From assembly GCF_027596085.1 (NCBI RefSeq), contig NC_072460.1, forward strand, positions 7,833,512-7,897,511: a stretch of 64,000 nt of DNA, in the 5' to 3' direction. The translations under genes and the position numbers were made by a program. The notes below the pieces were generated by a model. That model was not told the origin of the DNA. It did not search any database and saw nothing but the letters and a program-made list of their open reading frames with translations. Positions 1 to 11,980 of this stretch are shown here, one piece after another (within the stretch, counting starts at the first letter, position 1; every line of letters starts with the position of its first letter). Origin of the DNA: Anoplopoma fimbria (taxonomy: Eukaryota > Chordata > Actinopteri > Perciformes > Anoplopomatidae).

Positions 1-3000
1 GAGGCCACTGCTTCATTTGGATTTATATTAGAACCAACATTGTCACCCAGGGAATTGAACACCAAATGATGAACAAAGCTGTTCTTTGAGAAAAATCAAT
101 GATGCATACATGAAGAGGATCTCCTTTCTGCTGGCGTGCCCCGGGAGTGAGACTCATTGGGAGTGAGACGGCAGCATGCAGAGACGTCGTAACGACCGAG
201 TCATTAGCTGAGGCCTGCCTTTTTTCTCCCAATGCTTCTAATGAGATATGATCCAAAAAAGGTGCAATATGATTAATACCGTATCTTATTGATCAGATGG
301 TCAATAGCACACTGTGTACTCACAGTTCTGTAACAAATATTTGAAGCAGTGGGAGTTTGCATTCTGTTCTGCCTTTGAAGAGAAGCCACAGAACGCCTCT
401 TGAAAGGCCCAGGAGTGTTATCTGTGCAGGAACATGCCAGAATGCAGTCTAGCATCTCTTAGTCGAGCGACTGTCTAACACTTCCTCTGGGCGCTCAGTC
501 ACGTTTTCACTGATCGCAGCACAAACCTGCTAGAGCGCTTACTTTATAGGGTTTCTAATGAACATCCATCCCCCAGCAATTATTAAGGTAGGTGCCACTC
601 TTGGAACCAATCAGCTATCTATATAGTCTAACGACAGATTAGCCTTTTGGGCCTAGGGTTTGTATTTCTGGGGGCTTGGTGTATGTCCAGCCGACTTCCT
701 TATCTTAGTGCTGCTTTTTGTTTACAGTCCGATAAGCAACTTGCGACCTGAAACTGGAGTTGGAGTTGAGAGTCGGCGAGCAAAACCGGATTATTTCACA
801 AGTAGCCAGTTTACAAGCTCATTTTCAATGTGGGGGTGGAACATAACTGTGAAATGAAAGGATCAAGGAGCACAACTGCACAAATATGATTTATGAATTG
901 ACGTTCAGTACCAATCGATCACACAACAACCACTAAGGATGGCTTAGTTGTCATTCAGTCACGGCCATGTTTTGTGAAATCAGTGCAACAAGAACATGCA
1001 TCATATGGCCCAACTCCAACTGCCAAATAGGGCTTAACAGGGTAACTATATACCGAGTTGAATTCTCCAGGAGGCAGACCATTAAACTAGCAAAACAAAA
1101 AGTCAAAGATTGCCAAAACACAAAATAACAGATATATTACTCCGATCTTCCAACCCTATCGGATAGTGACTGTTACTCAGACACAGGGTAACTGCTGATA
1201 TCCATTCACAATCCAGTGCCCGCGTTCTCTTTTTCCCAAATCAACAGTTCAAAGTACAAACAAAGCAAATGTATGAATTTCCGAAAATGTTGAACTCTTC
1301 CTTTACATTGGACATGCTTGTATAAGTAGTGTTGTTCAGCTGTACACTAAAGTAAAAAGAAAATTACTGTCTTAACCCTAAGCACTAATAGTGAGCGAAT
1401 ATTAGAACAGGTGAAGGTGATAGATTACTTTTAGCTCGTAACACAATCCAATTAGATTTGACCAAGAAATCGTAGGATTTATGAATGAGAGAGTAAACTG
1501 GATTGGATAGGAAAACCTCCAGAGTTTAAGGTAGTGTTTCAGCCCAGACAGCAGGTGTCAGAGGGAGCATCATGATCAAAGCTGGATTACCTCACTGTGT
1601 GTACACACCTCATCTGCCATCAGTCATCAGAAGGCCTCGCGCTCTGCTGTGGCTTCATCTGATGTCTCACTGAGGCTAGTCAGGGCTTGAAACGTCAGAC
1701 ATCACTGTTTATGTGTCCCTCTCTCTCTCTCTCCTACACACATGAACACACGGCAGCCACCAAAGACTCCTACTCATCTGCATGGCAACGTGACCAATTG
1801 AGTGGCATGAGAGATGTGATAAATGGTTGTGTTAGAGAATGGGGGGCCTTTCTCGTTTCTCGATTTAGTGTCTCCTCTATCCTCCGGCCTGTGACCCGGA
1901 AATCAATCTCTGCGCTCCGCGTTGAATGACATCCCAGTTCCTGAAATGCATCTCGAGGAGGCCTGTCGGAGCAGTAATAAACGAGGATACGCTGTATTCT
2001 TTTCAGCACCTGTCACGTTTAAAAGAGGCGTTACACACGGCTGGAATATCAAACCATGTTGGGACTCCACAAACGTAACTGTTTCTTTGGGTTCATTATG
2101 TGTAGTTATTTATGATCATCAAATCACCCCTTTAACTGCATTTGCATGCAACAACCGACAGAAAAATAAAAAAAAGACATATGCATCCTCACTGCTACCA
2201 TACAACACGATGGTTTGCTTTGGAAAATGTTTGACAGTAATAGAGAGTTTACTGTGTTCTATTTAGTATCTAACAACATTTTTTAACTTTAACCCTTTTA
2301 GATTCATGTGGAAGAATTTAAAGTGAAGAAATATATCCTTTCAGCCTACAATTGGCCGATAATCATAGGCCAATATGGTGCATTCATGTGCGTTTACGCA
2401 AATCGAAAAATAAAATTCTCCCCTTATCTGCAATCAGAGGTATACTTGTCAGTTGTTTTGCAATGGACTCTCAAGCAGCCTATCATATATGGATATATAT
2501 ATATATATATACGTATATTTATACATGATGAATATTTGTGGATTGCTTGACACCATACACTGACTCACAAGCAGCAGTGCTCGCCTCAAAAGTGCCTCAT
2601 TGACAAAGAAAAAGTGCAAATCTTTACTCGAGGTCCACTTGCTAGCTTTTTCAGGATTAACTTGGAGTGAATATTTAGCTTGTTGCGTGTTTCAGTGAAA
2701 CGGCCCGTTGAAAAAGACAGCTTTAAGTCGGACGAATGGTCTTCACACAAACCCAGTGCTGTCTCAGGAGAGAGACTCTGTCATCCACAATGCATCATTC
2801 TGGTCAGTATAGAAACCGCAGTGTGTTAAAGGGGGAACAATGGCGCTCTGCTGTGCCACAGTGAACAATCCATTAACAAGGGTGCCATTTACAGCTTCGG
2901 AGCTCTGCTAGCTAGCTCTGTATGGGAAGCCATGCTGCTGCACACATAGACCTGTGTGTCTAGTCTACATGCTCAATGCCCCGTGCACTCCAGACATGAG

Positions 3001-4126
3001 CTTCAGATGGGTAACGCAGCTAACTAGTAAGCATACCGCATCAGTGATCTGCAAATCAAACACATCCTAGCGGAGCGGCGAGCTTCTGCATTGTGATCAA
3101 TGCTAGAGAGTTTCCGGCTGCTTGGTGATCAGCATTGAGAGCATGTGGGTGCAGTGCAGCAGGGAGGCCTGACACATTACAAAACCACTGCTGCTATTCC
3201 TGGAGCTGGAGATGCTTATGAGTCGAGAGGTGTGTTGAGTATTAAGGGTGTGGAGCCAGGATGCATGTCCAGCTGCCCTCATTACTGGTTTGCACAAACG
3301 ACACCTGACATATGACATATGACTTTTCTCCTTCCCTCTAAATGAACAGCTCACTCGCTCGAGGCCGTTAGGAGAGGCGAGGGAGTAATGTCTGCTCAGC
3401 TCTGAGAGGTATCTTCTTCCGCTGACGTGTCGCTGTGAGCAGAACATGGATGATACACCCCCTCCACACCTCGCAGTAAAATGTGCTTGACCACATGAAG
3501 ATGCAGATGCACCAGACACACATTGAGGACTGATTGTTATCGGCCAAACCACCAGCGGAGGTAGTTGGGGACGCATTGGGATAACAAGAAAATATCACAG
3601 GTTTTGGTGGGCGGGGACAAAACGTTCAGCATTGTGAGTAGGTTAGTAAAAACTTACAGCAACACTTTGTGCAAGACTGCAACTTCCAGCTGCCCTCTCT
3701 CTCTGTCCATTTCAAATTCAAATTCAAATGGCTTCATGACTAAACACGATACAAATGCCATAGTATATTTGAATGTAGGAAAGTTGACATGAATTACACT
3801 GCATGAACGCTAAAAAGAACTGAACTAGTTAAAGTCTGGCGAGTCAAAAGTTAGTACGATACCATCAGGAAGCAAAGGTGTAAATACAGCAGATCTAGAT
3901 TCTATCTGGATACGAGAAGCATTTTAATGCAATGTGTAAATGAGGTCATTGGTAAAGGTTCAGCAGTTGTTTTACTCAAACAAATGATGCATTATTAATC
4001 TCAGAACAGCTATGGTTTCTTGTCTTTCTGGAGGGCTAGTTATGTCGAGATAATGATTTCACCCAACGTGTAGAACAATCTTATTTTATTTAAATGTACT
4101 TAGAAGGAAAATTGATAGGAGAAATG
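1..4126. other. non-coding stretch, nothing recognised
   Basis: I see no exon, RNA gene or clear transposon here. Open frames are short and unlike any known protein. A 157-codon minus-strand frame at 3103-3576 has no recognisable domain and no splice context. If prkcz continues leftwards, this is intronic or intergenic sequence downstream of its fourth coding exon. Confidence 0.5.
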
Positions 4127-4255
4127 ATGTATGTATGTATGTATGTATGTATGTATGTATGTATGTATGTATGTATGTATGTATGTATGTATGTATGTAT
4201 GTATGTATGTATGTATGTATGTATGTATGTATGTATGTATGTATGTATGTATGTA
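4127..4255. repeat. (ATGT)n tetranucleotide microsatellite, left part
   Basis: Perfect ATGT repetition for about 129 bp. It continues after a 227-bp MITE at 4483-4553, so the two tracts are one microsatellite split by an insertion. The Met-Tyr-Val-Cys open frames read here are repeat artefacts. Confidence 0.97.
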
Positions 4256-4482
4256 CAGTACCAGTCAAATGTTTGGACACACCTTCTCATTCAATGGTTT
4301 TTCTTTATTTTTATTTTTTTCTACATTGTAGATTAATATTGAAGACATCCAAACTATGAAGGAACACATATGGAATTATGTGGTAAACAAACAAATGCTC
4401 AACAAACCAGAATATGTTTTATATTTTAGATTCTTCAAAGTAGTTGAATGAGAAGGTGTGTCCAAACTTTTGACTGGTACTG
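4256..4482 (+). mobile_element. Tc1/mariner-type MITE, copy 1
   Basis: A 227-bp non-autonomous DNA transposon. It begins CAGTACCAGTCAAA and ends with the inverted form, TTTGACTGGTACTG. The inverted arms extend about 40 bp, through the TTGGACACACCTTCTCATTC core. It is flanked on both sides by TA, the duplicated target of the Tc1/mariner superfamily. It has no coding capacity. A near-identical 226-bp copy lies at 31410-31635. The surrounding sequence is an ATGT repeat, which offers a TA target every four bases. Confidence 0.93.
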
Positions 4483-4553
4483 TATGTATGTATGTATGTA
4501 TGTATGTATGTATGTATGTATGTATGTATGTATGTATGTATGTATGTATGTAT
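4483..4553. repeat. (TATG)n microsatellite, right part
   Basis: Continuation of the ATGT tetranucleotide array on the far side of the MITE. Confidence 0.97.
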
Positions 4554-4830
4554 TGATTTATTGATTTGTTTGTTTATTTACCAGGGACAGTGCACATTAA
4601 TCATTTCAGTTTGCTCATCAATGTAAATGTGCCAGAGTTAGCTAGAGAGTTAGTTTTTGTCTGTAGTCCATGGCCAGGTTATTACAATGTAGTGGGCTTA
4701 TTTTATCAGTACACTTCAACAGCAAACAGTGTAGTACAACACTGTAAAGAACAATACAACACAATACTATACAATACAATTAAATACATAAATACATTAC
4801 AAAACTAGCAGATATGTAAAAGCAATGAGA
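4554..4830. repeat. probable dispersed fish repeat
   Basis: The segment starts TGTTTATTTACCAGGGACAG and continues through a GTGCACATTAATCA core into an AT-rich tail with repeated ACAATAC motifs. It resembles an interspersed repeat that I recall from many fish genomes, but I cannot assign a class. There is no coding capacity. Confidence 0.4.
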
Positions 4831-5669
4831 GTATGTAATGGCAGTGCCAGAGATGAGGTAGTATGATTACTAGTGATTGCAGGTTTGGTTTGCTTTAAGC
4901 CGTCTCCTTTCATTTTAGTTCATAGGTTAGGTTATTAGTGCTCACTCTTGACTCTGTTCCAGTAGTTGGTGACTCTGACTGAGAAGACTGTTCGCCAAAA
5001 GGTTGTTAAAAATGAATATACAGCAAATGCATGAGAGAATAGAACAGAGGATGAAGGTGGGATAAGTTTTTAAGTACTACAAGATTTCCACAGAATTGAG
5101 ATGAGAGAGTGAGCAGGGGTTGATGAAATAACCTTCTGAAGACTGGAAGCTCATTTGATCATTTCAGCCCAGATATTAAATGAACAGCAGCATTATGTGT
5201 GAACCCCAGTGCTGGCCCCGCCCCTTGTGTTGGCGCATCGCATCTAACAACCATCCATAAGTATATGAAAAACCTCATTTAGACACTGAATATCGTCATC
5301 TGGTCCAGTCGTGTATCCCAGTGAGGGTTAGTTCAGAATAGCTTCTTTAAATTATGCTCATTCATCACATCACCAGCCCACCACATCACTTTCTCCTCCA
5401 GCAGCACTTAAATATCACCTCTACTGGTCAAATCCACCCCGGCAACTACGTGGTCCTTGTTTTCCATATCACCGCTGCCCTCTTTTAGAGGAATCTCATT
5501 GGTCAAAGGTCTGTAAGGATAAATACTTGACTGGTTTGATCCAGTCTATTAACCTTCTCCCCCTTTTGTCTCTCAGTGGTGCCCGCCGTGTCCCAGACTA
5601 CAGTAAGTCGTCACTGGCTCCCACGCTTTGACAGTTGAGTCTTGTGATGCGTGAAGGACCTGCATGCTG

Positions 5670-5670
<1 letters not shown>
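4831..5670. other. non-coding stretch, nothing recognised
   Basis: Unique-looking sequence without recognisable exons, RNA genes or repeats. Confidence 0.5.
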
Positions 5671-5672
<2 letters not shown>

Positions 5673-5709
<37 letters not shown>

Positions 5710-5738
5710 CTCTCTCTCCGTCTCTCTCTCTCTCTCTC
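5673..5738. repeat. (CT)n microsatellite
   Basis: A CT-dinucleotide tract with a few CG and GT interruptions, followed by short CA runs to about 5900. The Ser-Leu frames on one strand and Arg-Glu frames on the other are artefacts of this tract. Confidence 0.95.
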
Positions 5739-6814
5739 ACACACACATACAGAGCACAGACTACTTTCTTTCATTCTCCCTTTGGGGCTTAACAGTGCAC
5801 CATGCACTAAACAACACCAATCCCTACTTAAGCAAAACACAGACATACACACATACACACTCACACAGAATGCAGTCTGCCTCATACACACACACACACA
5901 GTCAATACACAATAGAAAAATAGACAGCAAGGCGACTTCCGTTTCCATTGCTTATAAACAAAGGCTTATAAACCAAAATATTTCAGTTGTGTGGTGGCAC
6001 GTCCAACTTTCATTTCTACAGCGTAACGTGATTAATCAATCATGTTGACTTCTACATGTATTATACTCTGCCCTCTTCTGCTTTGGGGGGGATCTCCTGT
6101 GGAGGTCCCAGCCCAGTCTTCCTTCCTCTGTTTTGATAGTGACAATAGAGACAGAGAGTGGAGAGAGTGCGGTGGATGACACCAGCCATGATCCCCAGTG
6201 GGACGTTGTGATAATATCACATGCACAGTAGAACCACAGGCCACAGAGACGCCCCTCAGCACAGTCTCCCCACTAGCTTCTAGTTAAGGGGACAACTGTG
6301 GCATGAATGGGCTGACACATGATAAAGACACTTGTTGTGAAATAAAATATTTTACGATGTCCACCCTGTCACTGGTAATGCATTTCAACTGATGTCAAAC
6401 AGATGTTTTGACCCCTCGGTGTCATATGAGCTAAGCTCTGACAGCTGGAGTCAGACCAGAAGCCAGTGAGATGCCATACACTGACATGCTGCCAGTGGAG
6501 GTGGAGGAATATTGGGCATTACAGAGATTTAGTGACTACAGTCAGAATTGCAGGTCACATGTCAGACCTAGAAATATTTGTCAATACACAACCATTAACA
6601 GGCATTGAGAAAGGACTCTTCTTATTACCACAGTCTGAGTCATTTAGTCCAGTATAAAGCCTTATCTGTAATGACTTGAGACAAATGGCAGACTTGAGCC
6701 CACGAGCACAACACAGGGAGCGATGAGAGTTCACCTTTACTCAGTTCCAAGGCAGGCAGGGGTCAGAACCAGAACATCAAACATCACCTAAAATATCTAC
6801 AATTTAAATATCAG

Positions 6815-7280
6815 AATCAGAATCAGCTTTAGTTGCCAAGTATGCGTAGGCATACAAGGAATTTGACTTCGGTTTTTCTGTCGCTCTCGGCGTACATACA
6901 TAGAAATAGACAAAAACAAGGACAGCAAAGTAGGACAAGGGAGGCATAAACATTTAACTTATATATACAAGTATAAATATAAATATATATATACAAAAGT
7001 ACATATATGAACATAAAAACACACAATGAAATGGAATTAAAAGAGCAGAATGGAGGTAATAGTGCAAAATGGAGGTGCTATTGCAGTATGACTGATTCAT
7101 TGTTCATCAGAGTGACGGCCAGAGGAAAGAAGCTGTTCTGGTGTCTGGTTGTTTTGGCGTACAGTGCCCTGCAGTGCCAACCAGAGGGGAGGAGTTGGAA
7201 CTGGTTGTGTCCGGGGTGTATACACACATCTTCTCGAAGTAAGATAAAAACAGGGTCTGTGCATCTTTCAGTATAAAACA
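6815..7280. repeat. dispersed fish repeat, probably LINE-derived
   Basis: The stretch opens with TCAGAATCAGAATCAGCTTT and a segment reading CATACAAGGAATTTGACTTC. It then has a conserved block around 7104-7225 (AGAGTGACGGCCAGAGGAAA) that I recognise as common interspersed fish sequence. No intact ORF is present. The class assignment is uncertain. Confidence 0.45.
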
Positions 7281-7674
7281 GCTGGATAAGTTGCATCTCA
7301 GCTCAAGGACAACAAACTTTCAAGGGGAGAAAAAAGGGAGAAAAAAGGCCTGGAGCCTCCACATTGTCCCAAGGAAGAGTCAAAAACACGCCAACAAACC
7401 TCCCTCAGCTAACCCGACCAAAACACGTCCGCAAACCTCTCTCCGCTCACCAGACCAGAACACGCTGGCAAACTCCCACAGCACAACAGCTAACCTCCCC
7501 CTCATCACCCGACCAGAACACAGGGATGCACCAATACCAGTATCAGTATCAGTACTGTGCTCATATACTAATAAAACTACTCTGATACAGTAACACTACG
7601 GTAATGTGACATTAACATCTTGCCAGTTGAAATTACCATATTTGAAATGCGAAGGAGTGATGGAGTGACTGGCA

Positions 7675-7985
7675 GCGACCTGTAAATCACAATAAGCCCC
7701 CCCAAAAGAATACTCCGCTTTATGGTCTATTTGACTCTAAATGGACCATAATTTACTAAATGAACATCATGTTGTATTGAAGAAGACTTGAAACTAGAGA
7801 TTGAGACCATAAACTCATGTTTACAATGTTTACTGAGGGAATAAATCAAGAGAGAAGTAGAGTCACTTCTATACAATCTGACTTCTTTTTACAACCGGAG
7901 TAGTGGCCCCCTGCTGGTCAGTAGAGAGAATGCAATTTCTAAGAACCTTCCGTACCGGTGCCTTTAAGGTGGACCAGTGCTAGTC
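7675..7985 (+). repeat. interspersed repeat family F1, copy 1
   Basis: Shares a block of about 250 bp with copies at 23130-23560 (inverted), 34650-34935 and 47257-47563. The landmark is GCTTTATGGTCTATTTGACT, followed by CTAAATGGACCAT, an AAGAAGACTTGAAACTAGAG segment and a terminal block with CCCCCTGCTGGTCAGTAGAG. The family is non-coding and looks like a SINE or a non-autonomous DNA element. I could not define its ends. Confidence 0.85.
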
Positions 7986-7999
7986 TTCTCAAGCCACTG

Positions 8000-10184
8000 C
8001 TCTGAGTTTTGCTCAGCTTCTCGTTTTTTTATATTCATGTTAACTGAACGATTAAATGGTTTATTATTAACAACCCTTCTGCAACGTGGACAAAGGCTCA
8101 GGCCTTGGGGTGAAGTAGTACTTTAATAGGCGAGGCTTCTACACTAAGATGTATTCACTGTCAGCGTGGTAAATGGAGAAATGACACCGGTGACACCAAC
8201 TGCTGATGGGTAGGTAGCTTGAGTGGAAGGCTGCTGCAGTGCAGTCATACAATAGGCCAAGCAGCATCAGACTAGTTTAAATCAAACAGTTTGCTATTAA
8301 CAAGTCTCACCATAATGATACCTGATGATTAAATCACATATGTATAGATGTCCACCAATATGAGGCCACTGTGTTGCGTCATTGATCCACTTGGACTAGG
8401 GCGGACTGCAGGGGCATGACGGCAGACTGATCCGTTTGAACTTGTCACGGTATGGGGAAGGCTCAGGTTAAGGCACGGTCTCAAAATAATTAGTAGACTT
8501 TTCTTTAAAACCAACGTTTGTTTTACAATAAGTAAATTCCAACTTGTCAAAATTATAATCCAAAAACACATCAAATTACATTGACATGCAGGATCTGTGG
8601 TGTTCTAGCCCCACAAAAAGGGCGGCGGCCTTGATGTTTTGCAGGTACCCGTACATATCGCTCTGGTCTTTAGTGAACTAGGTGACTGTGATGAGGTGTC
8701 ACATCAAGTCTGGCAATATCAACCCCTCCTCCATTTTCTGAACACTATGACAAAGCAGAGCAGCTGCCCTGAGAAGGTTTGTAAACTGCATGGATCACAA
8801 TTCGAACATGGGAGAACATGAGCCATACGGCAAAAATAATGTGTTTTAATTATGATTTCAACTGATCATTGTGTCATTAGCTTCTTTTGTTGAGATTTAG
8901 ATTTCTTCTGCAAGACAGGCCTTTATCTGCGAGCAAAATATCCACTTTTTGCACTGCATGTTTCATCTACATGCACAAGTAATCGTTCAAGGGAAGAAAC
9001 AGAAACCACTAACAAACCCGACAACGGTACCTAGTCCAATATTCTGGACTCATTTTAATCAAACCGAAGTCGATTTGGTGGTAACTCTTTTAAATACAAC
9101 ACATTTACCCTAGTACTTCAGAGAGCCTGATACATACTGTCACTGTACACAATGCATTTTTCTATCGTTTGGTGTGTGGTTGATGGAAGATAAGTCTCAA
9201 TCCAGTATAATCATGCAGAGTGATCACAACTAGTTACCATTCAGTACATTGTTGGCACATCATTTAACAGACCGTTAGGGACTACGTAAAGAGGATGGCT
9301 TTTGGAACTGTCATTAAATGGGATTGGGAGTTGCTGCTGAAGTAATTGGAGCAATCCCCAACCTATTCTTTAACCCGTCCTCTCCTAGATCAGCACAGCA
9401 TACACTGGATTAAAACCATTTCTCTCCCTGGATTACTGCACTGCTACTCTACCCAGATACTAAATGCTGCAGTGGCACTTTTATGTTTGGAGGGTAAATG
9501 TCAGGGCTCAACCTGTGCCTGCTTTTGGAGGATATTTGCCAGTTGTTTTGTTCACAGCTGTGTGGTGCTGCTGGGTTTCTTCTAAAGCCTCTAAAGCTCA
9601 TCTTAACATACATTTAATTACACAACATCATAAAACATGTTCCTGGTTACAGTAATTATTTAAAGTGATAATTCTATGACAAAACATGAACTACCACTGC
9701 ACCTACAGGTACTACCCATGAGTCTTAGCACAACGGGTACCTTATCTTTATGAGTAATATTGCAGCTTGGAGGCAGAGATCTATATGTGAGGACTTGACA
9801 TAACGTTGCAAAGGACATTAACAACACACATGTTCCTTGTGCTCCACAAGCCTTTTGATTTCACGGGTCAAAGTCTATTTACCCGTCGTGGGGAATGACA
9901 TCATTAGAACAATCTAGGCTTAAGCTGGGAGGCTACAACAGAAAACCAAGCATTACAACATGGGCTGTAAAGTTTTAAGGACATGGGCGTTTATCAGACA
10001 GGAAGCATCTTGCAATTTAGGCCGTCAAGTTGTGCGAGGTCCAGTGATCCAGGGTTGCTTTTGGATATTATTTTTCAGTCTCTTTCATATCCCCCAACCT
10101 TATGGCAGTGCAACATTACATCTCTAGAGTGCTCCTTTGACAGACAGGGATGAGAGCAGGTTGGACTTAGCAGTGGGCCACTCT
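8000..10184. other. non-coding stretch, nothing recognised
   Basis: No exon-like or RNA-like features seen on either strand. Short open frames only. Confidence 0.5.
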
Positions 10185-10880
10185 CAGTGGTGGAAATAAC
10201 AAAGTACATTTACTCAAGTACTGAATTTCAAAAAGTTTTGCACTTTATTTGCTATTATCTAAATTTTGTGCAACTTACTGCTGAAGCAAATATTGAACTT
10301 CTCACTTCACTATTTCCTTCAGATCGTATGTCAACGACTGAAGAGATGTTAGGAGATTTTAACTAATTTACTATCAGAACAAAGATGTAATTAAGTAATC
10401 TGTAGAATCTGCGTCCTACTGCACATTTAGAGATGTTTTCAGGTGGAGAGCATGTCAACCCGCTGGCCCCTGTTAGTCGGCAGCAGTGAGGCGTGATATT
10501 TAAATGCCTAACTAGAAACCATTTGCAATATAAGACAATAATGTTAAATGGAACAGGATGCTGTGATTGTCACACCAAGTACAGACACACATACTTTTAA
10601 AGCGAAGCCTTTTTTCAATAAAGGAGACATTGCTAGTAAATAATTGTTTTATTTTGTTTAATACTACTCCCACCACCCACTGGCAATAATTGGAAGATAT
10701 GAAAAAAGAAACAATGGCCCAACCCTAGTAACTATTTACTTTGCAAATGTTTAAAGTATCAAATATACTACTAGTAAAAAATATGATGCATTGTTATAGA
10801 TCAAATTAACCAACAGTACATTTTATAATTTGTCAAAAGTTGTTATAATATAATTGTATATAATACGCCCTTCTACTTCA
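10185..10880. repeat. dispersed fish repeat, fragmented
   Basis: The segment starts CAGTGGTGGAAATAACAAAG and continues TACATTTACTCAAGTACTG, a very common fish interspersed element. A second recognisable part lies at about 10735-10840 (ATGATGCATTGTTATAGATC). The material between them looks like a later insertion or divergence. It is non-coding. Confidence 0.6.
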
Positions 10881-11445
10881 TGTATTATTATTAAAAGGAA
10901 GAAAATGGTCTTTTGAGAAGATGATCAGTTTCCTCTCAGCAGCCGGAGCGGCGTACCCCTGTCTGCGTTTGATTGACAGCAGCTGGCAGGCTGCCAGCCA
11001 CCGTGTCACACCGTAGACAACCAGAGAGGGCCGATGTTACACCTGTTATGGGAATTATTGTGACTCATGTGTTTGTAGCTGCTGAAACATAATGCATCAT
11101 GAAGTATAACCTGAGAGGGACTGTTGTGAAACTGTATAATATCATGTAAGGACAAAAGCGTGGCGAGGTATTAGGCTTCTCCCTGTGTGTCTTTGAGAAT
11201 TAGACACCCCTCTGTGTGTCTGTGTAAAAGTATCCAATTTGCATATGACAACTGCATGGCAACAGTTGTCAGGTGAAGAAGCAAGTAAAGGTTGGGTAGC
11301 AGAGAGATGAGGATCAGGGTCAGGTTTTAAAAAAATGTGATTTGTATACTGGTTTTAGTTTTCCTTCTCAGAATGGGAGCATATAACAGTAAAAGTAAGA
11401 AACTTTACATGGAATATGAAGGCTTTGCAAAGGTCACTGGACATG

Positions 11446-11980
11446 TTAAACAGGCCCTATTATGCTATTTTCCGGGTGCATATTTTTATCTCAAGTTACA
11501 GTTACAACATGTTTACATGCGTTAATGCTCATAATCCGCCTTGTTTTCTCATCCTGGCTGTCCTGCAGCACCTCTTCTCACCCTCTCTCTGAAACGCTCT
11601 GTTGTAGCGCTCCTCCCTCCAGAAAGCAAACTCTGCCCTGATTGGCTCTGTTGTGATTGGTCAATGTTTCACATTTCAAAAAACTCTTCCTCCAGAGCTT
11701 CAACTCCATCTCTCTCTTTTGTTGTTTGAGGGCCAAACTAGCCGAAGAGTTTTACGTCACTTCCGTAACATTATGACCTCATAAAGTTACAGAAGTGAAG
11801 GAGAGAATTCAATGGAGCCATTTCAGGCAGCTCAGGAGCAGTGATTCTGAGGGGGAGGGTAACTCCTTTTAGGAGTGGATTTCAGGTTTTACACTCTACG
11901 GACCTTTTACATGTACAAATAAATATATAACACACTAAAGAAGAGGGAAAAAGTGGAAAAGCATAATAGGGCCACTTTAA
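11446..11980 (+). mobile_element. 535-bp MITE with GGCCCTATTATGC inverted ends, copy 1
   Basis: The left end is TTAAACAGGCCCTATTATGC. The right end, read on the opposite strand, is TTAAAGTGGCCCTATTATGC, so 18 of 20 bases match. The body has no transposase frame. Two partial copies of the same element lie inside rpl10 introns, at 54986-55200 (left part only) and 57323-57779 (right part only). I call it a non-autonomous DNA transposon and cannot assign the superfamily without the target duplication. Confidence 0.9.

Noticed and set aside
3103..3576. 157-codon minus-strand frame
   Set aside because: No recognisable domain, biased composition and no splice or promoter context.
4086..4359. Met-Tyr-Val-Cys and Tyr-Ile-His-Thr repeat frames
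   Set aside because: Translations of the ATGT tetranucleotide repeat.
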